Shown here: positions 1 through 7,564 of the stretch, piece after piece
How positions within the stretch are numbered: position 1 is the first letter of the stretch
How the letters are laid out: each line of letters starts with the position of its first letter
DNA from: JANXXV01 sp038230275
Lineage (GTDB): Bacteria > Acidobacteriota > Terriglobia > Bryobacterales > Bryobacteraceae
Assembly (NCBI GenBank): GCA_038230275.1
Contig: JBBRNO010000096.1
Location: 1-25,317, forward strand
Direction: 5' to 3'
DNA: 25,317 bases
Notes under the pieces: generated by a model
Told to the model about the DNA's origin: nothing
What the model saw: only the letters and a program-made list of their open reading frames with translations
Databases searched by the model: none
Translations under genes and position numbers: made by a program

Positions 1-1
1 C

Positions 2-142
2 AAATTCGGCGTTCGTGAATTAGACCGCGAGATTGGAAATATGTTGGGCGATCACTTTATCGCTGCGAAAGAAGAAGGGGGCAAACGGGTCCGCCTGGAT
101 ATTGAAGCAGATGGCGTGATGGCGATTAGCCCCGCGGAATAA
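2..142 (+). CDS. C-terminus of a probable ClpB/ClpA-type AAA+ protein (5' truncated by window)
   Basis: The window opens inside a reading frame of 46 codons ending in TAA at 140-142. The visible peptide contains FGVRELDREI near its start and then a basic stretch followed by VRLDIEADG. From memory this resembles the C-terminal small domain of Hsp100/Clp ATPases, where a G-A/V-R-x-L-x-x-x-I motif is followed by a short beta strand ending in an acidic-Gly turn. The catalytic AAA modules would lie outside the window. The coupling ATPase gene begins only 6 nt after the stop, so the two are probably co-transcribed. A Clp-type unfoldase next to a coupling ATPase would fit substrate unfolding before export, but that is inference. 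Other alpha/beta proteins could look like this over 46 residues. Confidence 0.45.
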   Translation, partial: KFGVRELDREIGNMLGDHFIAAKEEGGKRVRLDIEADGVMAISPAE

Positions 143-148
143 GAACAG

Positions 149-2071
149 ATGGCTGCACGGGCGACAGCGCAGGACATCAACAAACTAAAGCAGGGTTTTC
201 CGCAGTCGGCCGGCGTATGCCTCGCTATCATGGCCGCCATTCACATCCTGCCGAAGTCGAAGGATGCGGCTACCATGCGATTGATTTTCACCGTCGCCTA
301 TTTCGCAGCGGCCGGCACGCTGCTGTGGCTGTGCAATCAGCCGCGTGCCGAATACATGAAGAAGTCGTATGAGTGGAAGTACGCCGAAGCGGGCCCGGCG
401 CTGGACCAATCCTGGCGACTCTATCTGGCGTCGTTGAATCGGTTTTGCGGAATCACCACCACTCTGTTGTTGGCCTTTGTCGCGGCCAACGCAGTTTCTG
501 TCCTTTCCTTGTGGATTACCGCGCTTGCACTTCTTTCGCCCATCGCCAGCCTCGCCTGGTGGGGCTCGCTTGCCGGTATTATCTCGTTCCCCATGTGGGG
601 CCGGAACTATCTTTCTGAAGTCCTGCAGCGCCGGCGCCTACTGGCCGAAAGCGTGGAGACCAGCGATTTCCAGCCCAGGAGTGTTGCCTCCGCCGAAGCC
701 GTGCAGCAGCAAGCGAACCGCCCGCCGGTTGAGTACGCCGGCGACCATGCCTTTCTAGCAGGCGGCTTCCAATGGTCGTGGAACGATTTTTACAAGAATT
801 GCATTATTTTCGGTATGTCCGGCACGGGGAAAACGGTATGTGTGTTGAATGCCTTGCTGGACGGCTTACTGCTTTCCACCGAAAAGTCATCGGCCTGCTG
901 CGCCGGCCTCATCCTGGATCCGAAAGGAGACTTCAAGAAAAAGATTCGTACGGTTTGCGCCAAGTATGGGCGGGAAGACGATCTGGTAATTATTAACCCC
1001 ACCTCAATGCTGGAAAGCATCCGATGGAACCCGCTGGATTCAGACGACGACGAGTTGGAGATTGCGGCTCGATTCGCCGCCGCCCTGGAATCGGTTGGCA
1101 TGAAAAGTGGAGACAGTAGTTTTTGGGTGGATTCCGCCAAGAAATTTATCCGTCACGCGATCAAGCTGATTCGAATTACAAACGCGGAGGGCGAACCGCC
1201 AACGTTCGAACAGATTGGTCAATTGGCGGGCAGTATGCAACGCCTTTCAGAGTTTGCCGACCTGGTGGCTGACGATGATCCGCGGGGTGACCAATGCCTC
1301 TCCTTTTTCGCCGACGAGTGGGCCGTCATGGCCAATGAAACGCGGTCCTCCATTCAGGCCTATATCACCAATATGATTGACCCGTTCCTGATGGAGCCCT
1401 ACGCTACGCTCTTTTCAGGACGATCTACCGTGCGCATCGCGGACATGATTGACGACGGGAAAATCCTCTACGTGTACATGCCCATCGCCGACAAGGAAGC
1501 GATGTCGAAGGTGGTCTGTACCTTCGTAAAACTGGAATACTATCGCGAAGTCTTGAAGCGGCCCGATAAGAAACGTTCCAGCTTCTTCCTTTGCGACGAA
1601 TTCCAGGCATACTTCACCACCATGCCAGGCAAAGGCGATGCAGACTTCTTTGAACGCTCGCGGCAAAGCAACCATGCCAATCTGATTGCAACTCAAAATT
1701 TTCCGGCGTTGATCAAGGTTTCCGGTGACAAGGAATCCGTGGTGAATAATCTTCTGGGCAATTGCGCCGTGAAGATATTTTTGCGGAACACGGACCGCAG
1801 CACCAATGAATATGCCTCCAATCTTTTCGGCCAGGCATTGGTGGCCATGGCAAGTTCCAGTCTGAACCAAGGCACGGGCAAGGCCATTGGAGGGACTTCA
1901 GGTGCCTCCGCCAATCGCCAGTACGACCAGAAGGTGCGGACCGAAGAGTTTATCGATTTAGCGGTGCCCGCGGGGGACGTCGATTATGCGGAGACCATTG
2001 TTCATCTTGCCTCGCGCAGTTCCGTTTCCAAGGAGAAGTTGCGATGGCGTGTGCATCCACTGAAGGACTAG
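149..2071 (+). CDS. VirD4/TraG/TraD-type coupling ATPase (membrane-anchored)
   Basis: A 640-residue hexameric pump ATPase of the type IV coupling protein class, which delivers DNA or protein substrates to a secretion channel. Hydrophobic segments at about 21-34, 43-63 and 101-150 anchor the N-terminus. The ATPase core has Walker A GMSGTGKT (222-229), the family motif ILDPKGD (255-261), Walker B FFLCDEFQAY (479-488) and the sensor-like ATQNFPAL (514-521). These are standard hallmarks of VirD4/TraG with a TraM-recognition domain. The first in-frame ATG, 6 nt after the upstream stop, is used; its Shine-Dalgarno is weak, which suggests coupling. No VirB4, VirB6, VirB10 or relaxase gene is visible, so the channel, if any, lies upstream of the window or is not a classical type IV system. 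The following genes are good candidates for its cargo. The class assignment is secure; the role in protein rather than DNA export is inferred. Confidence 0.88.
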   Translation: MAARATAQDINKLKQGFPQSAGVCLAIMAAIHILPKSKDAATMRLIFTVAYFAAAGTLLWLCNQPRAEYMKKSYEWKYAEAGPALDQSWRLYLASLNRFCGITTTLLLAFVAANAVSVLSLWITALALLSPIASLAWWGSLAGIISFPMWGRNYLSEVLQRRRLLAESVETSDFQPRSVASAEAVQQQANRPPVEYAGDHAFLAGGFQWSWNDFYKNCIIFGMSGTGKTVCVLNALLDGLLLSTEKSSACCAGLILDPKGDFKKKIRTVCAKYGREDDLVIINPTSMLESIRWNPLDSDDDELEIAARFAAALESVGMKSGDSSFWVDSAKKFIRHAIKLIRITNAEGEPPTFEQIGQLAGSMQRLSEFADLVADDDPRGDQCLSFFADEWAVMANETRSSIQAYITNMIDPFLMEPYATLFSGRSTVRIADMIDDGKILYVYMPIADKEAMSKVVCTFVKLEYYREVLKRPDKKRSSFFLCDEFQAYFTTMPGKGDADFFERSRQSNHANLIATQNFPALIKVSGDKESVVNNLLGNCAVKIFLRNTDRSTNEYASNLFGQALVAMASSSLNQGTGKAIGGTSGASANRQYDQKVRTEEFIDLAVPAGDVDYAETIVHLASRSSVSKEKLRWRVHPLKD

Positions 2072-2081
2072 GAATGGCCGC

Positions 2082-2189
2082 GTGATTCGTTTCCTTCTGA
2101 AGTGGGGGTTGATTTTGGTTGCGATCCTGGTAGTGTGGACCACCGTTACCGGGACCATGCAAGGTATCTACTGGTGGATGTATCCGTGA
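2082..2189 (+). CDS. 35-residue single-pass membrane peptide
   Basis: A small frame with GTG start at 2082 and TGA stop at 2187-2189. AGGA at 2070-2073 sits 8 nt upstream as a Shine-Dalgarno. The peptide has a basic N-terminus (VIRFLLKW), a hydrophobic span (GLILVAILVVW) and an aromatic C-terminus (GIYWWMYP). It lies between two operon genes with 10 and 15 nt spacers, where a real gene is more likely than a gap. The predicted topology is one membrane span. It may be a small subunit or stabiliser of the coupling ATPase complex, but no family is recognised. It would be missed by gene callers with a 90-120 nt cutoff or an ATG-only rule. The evidence is position, ribosome binding site and composition only. 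Confidence 0.55.
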   Translation: MIRFLLKWGLILVAILVVWTTVTGTMQGIYWWMYP

Positions 2190-2204
2190 AGGCAAGAGAA
2201 TGCC

Positions 2205-2468
2205 ATGACTGCTGATGACGAATTTCTGGCCTACCGGTCCGATCGGTGGGAAGCTACGTACGAGCGAGGCGGCCGGAAGTTGACCGTTCCCGTCGAGGGC
2301 TCCTTTGACGGATCGATTCTTTATGTCTATCTCGATCGTGTGATTTCGTGGGATCCGCCAAACGAATCCGAAGAATTAACACTAGGCGAGCGTACACAGA
2401 TCGGGGCGGACTTTATTGACTCGTTCCAGCGGCAGAATATAGCCGCTGAGATAGATCCTACCGACTGA
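2205..2468 (+). CDS. Small acidic protein, candidate immunity protein for the downstream NADase-like effector
   Basis: An 87-residue soluble acidic protein starting at an ATG 15 nt after the membrane peptide and ending 12 nt before the large effector gene. No signal peptide or membrane segment is present, so it should stay in the cytoplasm. It has a beta-rich first half and an acidic helix-strand end containing IGADFIDSFQ and then IAAEID. The W-x-P-P turn (SWDPPNE) followed by a helix and a short strand recalls Imm74-type small immunity proteins of polymorphic toxin systems. That resemblance is from memory and weak. Position directly before a predicted toxic enzyme, size and charge are what one expects of an immunity protein or a dedicated chaperone. 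The coding call is firm; the function is a hypothesis. Confidence 0.6.
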   Translation: MTADDEFLAYRSDRWEATYERGGRKLTVPVEGSFDGSILYVYLDRVISWDPPNESEELTLGERTQIGADFIDSFQRQNIAAEIDPTD

Positions 2469-2480
2469 GGTGAACCTTCG

Positions 2481-5400
2481 ATGAGCAGCTTCGATGTCGA
2501 AAAACAGCAGTTCCTTGCCAATCTGGAAAAGGAAATCGATGATCTGCGCGACCGTCAGAACCTTCGGAGCGCTAAACGGCCCTTCCAGGAAGCGGCAGGC
2601 CAGGAAAGCGTAGTTCGGGGCATTCGGGAGGCGCGCGCGCGCGGCTACCTTCCTGTGCCCACCGCCAAAGACGGCGCCGTTTTTTACGACCGCGGCGAAA
2701 CTACAACGGACACGCTCAAGTACGATTCCCACTACAAGGTCGATAGGCGGGCAGTTGTCAGAAACGCGGATCGTGCGGATGATTTTTGTAAACAGCCGGG
2801 AAATGAACACTGCCAGACCCTCGGAATGACGGAAGGCGGAGCTTGGTTGGCCAAGCAGAATCTGTACAAAGGTGTTCTGGTATCGGATCGTGCCGACATC
2901 GTCTGGTCATCCCTGTCGGAAGATTTCGCAAAGGGCGCATCCGGCGAAGTGAACGCCTTCGTCCGAGTGGATTCGCCCGCTCAACGGGTCTTCCGAAAAG
3001 TGGAACGGCCGGCCCTCTGGCAAAACCAGGGCGTAATGGCGATCCGCTATCGCCTGCTAGAGAATGGGATGGAAGCCGTTCATCGCGAGCACCTGCGGCT
3101 GGAACCGAAGACTGGCACTCTATCGGCGCCGAACGGTCCTAACAATCCGCCGCGGATCGTGGCTGAAGAGAAGGCTCGGCTCCAGGAAGTGGAAAAGTCG
3201 AAGCAGGACGGGGCCGTGAAAGCGGAGAGAAACGATGCGGGCCGTGATGCCGACGAGAGGACAGCCCGCAGGGTGGCGGACGGAAAGGATCCGGCCACCG
3301 GCGAACAAAAGCCAATGAAGTTTGAGGGCCCCAACGCCGGAAAAGACGCGGACGAGGACTATCGCCGCCGGAATGACGCGGCTGAATACCTGAAGAAGAA
3401 GGAGCAGCAGGCGTCTGAACAGGAGAGTCGAACGCAAAAACGTGCGAGCGAAGAGGCCGCGCACGAGGCTAAGTTCGCCCAGAAATTCGAAGACGACATG
3501 ACTGCCGCTAAACGTTGGGACCCTGAGTCGCAACGGCACGGTCATTCCGATCGCCCGAATGGCGAGAAAGTGAGCGCGCTGCCTTCTAAGCAGGACGAGA
3601 AACAGTCCGCGGCCTCGGAAACGACGGCGCGTCCCGAGCCTGCCAGAACGCGAGGTTTTGGGGTAGATCCGAATGCCAAGGCTGCGGTGCAAGATCAGGA
3701 GAAGACGAAACCGTCGACGCCGCAGTTGGGGGCCAAGCCTGAGCGGCAAACCCAAAAGGCGGAGCAACCGTCGAATGGGCCGCCTCGGGTAAGCAATCAA
3801 CCTGTTGCCCCGCAACAGCCTTCGAACACGCCTGGGACTGGCGGGCAAAAGATCGCTGCGTCACAAGGACAGCAACCGTCGAATGCGCCGCCTCGGGTAA
3901 GCAATCAGCCTGTTGCCACGCAACAGCCTTCGAACGCGCCAGGGACCGGCGGGCAAAAGACCGCTGCGTCACAAGGACAGCAACCGTCGAATTCGCCGCC
4001 TCGGGTAAGCAACCAACCTCCTGCCCCGCAACAGCCTTCGAATGCGCCAGCGACGGGAGGGCAAAAGCCTGCTGCACCACCACTACAGCAACCGCCGAAC
4101 GCGCCGCCTCGCGTGAGCAATCAGCCTGCTGGAGCGCAACCGCCTTCGAATGCGCCAGCGACTGGCGGGCAAAAGCCTGCTGCGTCACAAGGACAGCAAC
4201 CGTCGAATGCGCCGCCTCGCTTGAGTAACCAGCCTTCGAATGCCCCAGCACCGGCTAGTCAAAAGTCCACGACATCACAAGGAAGGCAACCGTCGAATGC
4301 ACCGCCTCGCGCTAGCAACCAACCTAGTGCATCGCGACAACCGGCGAACACTCCAGCGCCAGCAGGGCAAAAGCCCACTACACCGGAAGGAAAGCAACCG
4401 TCGAACGCACCACGCGTGAGTAACCAGCCTGCTGCCCCGCAACAGGTTTCGAACGCGCCAGCGACCGGAGGGCAAAAGACCGCTGCGTCCCAAAGACAGC
4501 AACCGTCGAACGCACCACGCGTGAGTAACCAGCCTTCGAATGCCCCAGCACCGGTTAGTCAAAGGCCCACGACATCACAAGGAAGGCAACCGTCGAATGC
4601 ACCGCCTCGCGCTAGCAACCAACCCAGTGCATCGCGGCAACCCGCGAATGCCTCAGCCCCCGCCGGTCAAAGAGCGGCGTCGCCACAGCGGCAACAGCCA
4701 TCAAATCCGCCGCCTCGCGCAAACAACCAACCCGCTTCACCGCGACAGCCCGCAAATGCCCCAGCGCCCGCCGGTCAAAGATCTGCATCGCCGCAACGGC
4801 AGCAACCGTCGAATCCGCCGCCTCGCGCTAGCAACCAACCCTCTTCACCGCGACAGTCCGCGAATGCCCCAGCGCCCGCCGGTCAAAGATCGGCATCATC
4901 GCAACGGCAACAGCCATCAAATCCGCCGCCCCGTACAAACAACCAACCCTCTTCACCGCGACAGCCCGCGAACGCGCCAGCGCCCGCCGGTCAAAGATCG
5001 GCATCACCGCAACGGCAACAGCCATCAAATCCGCCGCCCCGCGCAAACAACCAAGCCGCTGCACCGCGACAGTCCGGCAGCGCCCCACCACCGGCCGGTC
5101 CAAGACCGTCATCGCCACAAGGACAACGACCAGCAAGCCCGCCACCGCGAACAAGCAATCAGTCTGCTACACTGCAAGGCCGGAACCAGCGACAGCCCAT
5201 CAATTCACCTCAGACCGCCGGTCAAAAGGCACCCCCTCCGCCACCTCCACCGCGGCCGAACGGTAATCAGCCCCGCGCTACGGGTTCATCGTCTCCTCCG
5301 CCACGGAATGGAGCGCCCGCGGTGAGTCCCCCGCGCGGATCGGCCGGACTGCAAAATGGCGCGGCAAGCCGTAATCCGAGTGCGCCCCCTCCCCGGAAAG

Positions 5401-5633
5401 CGGGCGGAACTCCATCGACGGCCGGCCGGACGTCGGGCCCCCCGCCACGCGCCAGTGCTTCCGCGCCACGAAATAATGGGCCGTCCTCTCCGCCGGCAAG
5501 ATCAGCATCTAACTCGGCGTCCCCTGCAAAGGGCTCGTCCGCTGCCTCCCCGTCTTCTCCGCCACCGCGAGGCGCGCCGCCAAAAACCGCTTCCGCCGCG
5601 CCCAGTCAGAGTGCACCCGCGCGTTCGAAATGA
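2481..5633 (+). CDS. Large effector-like protein: N-terminal ADP-ribosyl cyclase/CD38-like domain plus 36-residue Pro/Gln/Asn repeats
   Basis: A 1050-residue protein. GAGGTGA at 2466-2472 lies 8 nt before the ATG. Residues 1-60 are a charged helical lead-in. Residues about 60-215 form a globular domain whose second half (137-192) follows the catalytic half of ADP-ribosyl cyclases. Trp142 and Ser146 sit in WSSLSEDFAKGASGEV, matching CD38 Trp189/Ser193 and Aplysia Trp140. VFRKVERPAL places Glu175 where CD38 Glu226 and Aplysia Glu179 act. These enzymes hydrolyse or cyclise NAD. Residues 230-330 are a charged, coiled-coil-like linker. From about 425 to 885 there are about 13 copies of a 36-residue unit, then a Pro/Ser/Ala tail to the end. 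No signal peptide or membrane segment is seen, so export would need the neighbouring coupling ATPase or another system. Toxin domains are usually C-terminal in polymorphic toxins, so the N-terminal placement is unusual. The domain call rests on manual alignment. Confidence 0.72.
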   Translation: MSSFDVEKQQFLANLEKEIDDLRDRQNLRSAKRPFQEAAGQESVVRGIREARARGYLPVPTAKDGAVFYDRGETTTDTLKYDSHYKVDRRAVVRNADRADDFCKQPGNEHCQTLGMTEGGAWLAKQNLYKGVLVSDRADIVWSSLSEDFAKGASGEVNAFVRVDSPAQRVFRKVERPALWQNQGVMAIRYRLLENGMEAVHREHLRLEPKTGTLSAPNGPNNPPRIVAEEKARLQEVEKSKQDGAVKAERNDAGRDADERTARRVADGKDPATGEQKPMKFEGPNAGKDADEDYRRRNDAAEYLKKKEQQASEQESRTQKRASEEAAHEAKFAQKFEDDMTAAKRWDPESQRHGHSDRPNGEKVSALPSKQDEKQSAASETTARPEPARTRGFGVDPNAKAAVQDQEKTKPSTPQLGAKPERQTQKAEQPSNGPPRVSNQPVAPQQPSNTPGTGGQKIAASQGQQPSNAPPRVSNQPVATQQPSNAPGTGGQKTAASQGQQPSNSPPRVSNQPPAPQQPSNAPATGGQKPAAPPLQQPPNAPPRVSNQPAGAQPPSNAPATGGQKPAASQGQQPSNAPPRLSNQPSNAPAPASQKSTTSQGRQPSNAPPRASNQPSASRQPANTPAPAGQKPTTPEGKQPSNAPRVSNQPAAPQQVSNAPATGGQKTAASQRQQPSNAPRVSNQPSNAPAPVSQRPTTSQGRQPSNAPPRASNQPSASRQPANASAPAGQRAASPQRQQPSNPPPRANNQPASPRQPANAPAPAGQRSASPQRQQPSNPPPRASNQPSSPRQSANAPAPAGQRSASSQRQQPSNPPPRTNNQPSSPRQPANAPAPAGQRSASPQRQQPSNPPPRANNQAAAPRQSGSAPPPAGPRPSSPQGQRPASPPPRTSNQSATLQGRNQRQPINSPQTAGQKAPPPPPPPRPNGNQPRATGSSSPPPRNGAPAVSPPRGSAGLQNGAASRNPSAPPPRKAGGTPSTAGRTSGPPPRASASAPRNNGPSSPPARSASNSASPAKGSSAASPSSPPPRGAPPKTASAAPSQSAPARSK
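3765..5135 (+). repeat. In-frame 108-bp tandem repeat array (36-residue unit, about 13 copies)
   Basis: The unit begins with a QQPSN codon block. Successive starts lie near 3765, 3873, 3981, 4089, 4197, 4287, 4395, 4500, 4587, 4692, 4800, 4908, 5016 and 5124. Most intervals are exactly 108 bp, with shorter units of 105, 90 and 87 bp, all multiples of three. Each unit has two half-units of about 18 residues, each opening with Q-P-S/A-N-A/P; the first carries PPR-x-SNQP and the second a GGQK or AGQR turn. Neighbouring copies differ at silent and replacement sites, so the array is old but still in frame. The product should be disordered and extended, like a spacer or wall-spanning stalk. Confidence 0.9.
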
Positions 5634-5644
5634 CTTAATTCGAG

Positions 5645-7558
5645 ATGATCCCCGAAAACGAACCAGAGCGCGAACTCAGCCGGGAACGACGAAGCCCTGT
5701 CCCCGAGGCGAAGATTCAACGGCTTGATCCCCGCCCTGAAACACAGCCTGTATCTGCACCTGCCTCCAGCCCTGCACCACAGCCTTCACGGCTGTCCTTC
5801 CAAAAGTTGAGACGTGCTACAGCAATCCTGCTGCTTCTCATCTCTGGCGGCGTCCTGATCGGCGGCGCGGACGAGAAGCAACGACCTGCGCCGGAACCCC
5901 CGGCAGCAATCTCTGAATCCATTCCCGACGAGATCGTGGTCGATCTAAAAGACACAATCACCGATGCGGAAATCACCGCTCTCGGGCAGTCGCTTGGCAT
6001 TGAACTGAAATACAACAGCATTCACTCGGTTGCCGCCAAGCTGATGGTGGCGAAGATCAATCCCAATGACCGCGGCCGCCTGCTCACTCTGTTGCGTGCC
6101 AGTCCGCTGGTGGAAGGCGCCGAACCCCAATTCCTATATCATGTGGACCAGGCTGCCGCGCCCTCCAACACTTTCGTTCCGAACGATCCCGACTATCGCC
6201 GCCAATGGCACCTCAGCATGATTGGCATGGAAACCGCGTGGACGAAATCCAGAGGGAAGGGGGTCACCGTCGCAGTAGTGGATACAGGAACCGGCGGCAT
6301 GACGGCGAATGGGTTGGTTCAGGCCCAGGATTTTGATCCTGCCCGGTTTGTGAAGGGCTATAATTTTGCGGATAAGCAAGACCTTGCACCCGACGACAAT
6401 GGGCACGGAACCCACGTCTCCGGCACCATCGCGGAATCCACCGACAATGGTGTGTTGGGGGCCGGCGTTGCGCCCGAAGCCAACATCATGTCCTTGCGCG
6501 TAGCGGATGCCAAAGGAGCATTACTGCTCAGTTCGCTCACCGATGCCATCCGGTTCGCCGCGGATCACGGAGCAAACGTAATCAACATGAGCCTCAGTGG
6601 CCCCAACTACAGCCAGATTGCCGAATCGGCCATGACCTACGCGTACAAGAAGAACATCACCTTGGTATGCGCCGCCGGCAATACGGGGCAGCAGGGAGTG
6701 CGTTATCCCGCAAAGTATAAAGAGTGCATTGCGGTATCCGCCGCGGGGCCCGGCGCCATGATCGCTTCTTATTCCACTTGGGGAAAGGAACTCGATATCG
6801 CCGGCCCAGGCGGCGATCCAACCCAGGGTGATTCCGGAATGATCTGGCAGAATACGTTCATGCAGCGCCGCGGCTTCTTCGGCCCCAGCGGTCCTCGCGT
6901 TGATAGCATCTTCCCTCTGAATGGCACCTCCATGGCGGCGCCCCACGTAGCCGGCGTAGCTGCTTTGCTTGTATCCATGGGCATGACGGATCCCAAAGAA
7001 ATCCGTTCACAAATACGGAAGTCCGCCAAGAAATACGCGCCTGCCGATCACTATGGCGCCGGATTGCTGGATGCCGCCAAGGCAACCGAATCGGTGCAGC
7101 GCGCCACACGTTACAACTGGCTGCAGATTGGCTTGGCCGCAGGCATCGGAGTCCTTCTTTTAACCATCGGGCGCAGTTTGCAGAAGCCCACCGATCCCAT
7201 GTTTTTCGTGCACAAGATCGCAGTCGCCCTCGCCGTCGGGCTCTTCTTTCCGGTCGCCTTGGAAAAACTCGCCGGCTTCGGATCGTATTGGAATCTGCTC
7301 GGTCACAGCGTGATCGTCGCCATCCTCTTCCTGATGCTCCCCCGGCTGGACCGCTCGGGTTTCTGGCAGGCGTTCGCGTTCACTTTCGGCATCGTGATCC
7401 ACCTGCTGCTGGATGCCGATTCGGGCCGCGCGCCTTTCCAGGTTTATCCTCAGCAGCGGATTTTGTTTTGGATGTACATGAACGCGGCAGTCGGCCTGTA
7501 CTTCTGTGCATCCGCCTACCGCAACGCGCGCCAGGTGGCCATGGCCGGCAGGGCTTGA
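5645..7558 (+). CDS. Membrane-anchored subtilisin-like serine protease (S8)
   Basis: A 637-residue subtilase starting 11 nt after the effector stop. A proline-rich cytoplasmic tail (1-55) precedes a membrane segment (58-74). An inhibitor-like propeptide region follows (about 94-168). The peptidase domain runs from about 185 to 480, with Asp213 (VAVVDTGTG), His255 (NGHGTHVSG), oxyanion Asn346 (AAGN) and Ser429 (NGTSMAAPHVAG), so all catalytic residues are intact. The C-terminus has about five further membrane segments (about 493-510, 524-545, 553-566, 573-590, 606-622), which is unusual because most subtilases have none or one. The protease should face the periplasm or outside and could process the neighbouring effector, much as mycosins do in type VII secretion; that comparison is analogy. 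The gene ends 6 nt from the convergent ABC transporter gene. Confidence 0.92.
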   Translation: MIPENEPERELSRERRSPVPEAKIQRLDPRPETQPVSAPASSPAPQPSRLSFQKLRRATAILLLLISGGVLIGGADEKQRPAPEPPAAISESIPDEIVVDLKDTITDAEITALGQSLGIELKYNSIHSVAAKLMVAKINPNDRGRLLTLLRASPLVEGAEPQFLYHVDQAAAPSNTFVPNDPDYRRQWHLSMIGMETAWTKSRGKGVTVAVVDTGTGGMTANGLVQAQDFDPARFVKGYNFADKQDLAPDDNGHGTHVSGTIAESTDNGVLGAGVAPEANIMSLRVADAKGALLLSSLTDAIRFAADHGANVINMSLSGPNYSQIAESAMTYAYKKNITLVCAAGNTGQQGVRYPAKYKECIAVSAAGPGAMIASYSTWGKELDIAGPGGDPTQGDSGMIWQNTFMQRRGFFGPSGPRVDSIFPLNGTSMAAPHVAGVAALLVSMGMTDPKEIRSQIRKSAKKYAPADHYGAGLLDAAKATESVQRATRYNWLQIGLAAGIGVLLLTIGRSLQKPTDPMFFVHKIAVALAVGLFFPVALEKLAGFGSYWNLLGHSVIVAILFLMLPRLDRSGFWQAFAFTFGIVIHLLLDADSGRAPFQVYPQQRILFWMYMNAAVGLYFCASAYRNARQVAMAGRA

Positions 7559-7564
7559 ACCACA

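Noticed and set aside
3765..5135. CRISPR-like periodic repeat
   Set aside because: The unit is 108 bp, fully coding and in frame, with no alternation of constant repeat and unique spacer and no cas genes.
3120..5325. Long open frames on both strands across the repeat region (for example minus 3120-3848, minus 3586-4251, plus 4540-5325)
   Set aside because: They mirror the 108-bp repeat, are highly biased in composition, and lie wholly inside the 1050-codon frame, which has a good ribosome binding site and a structured N-terminus.
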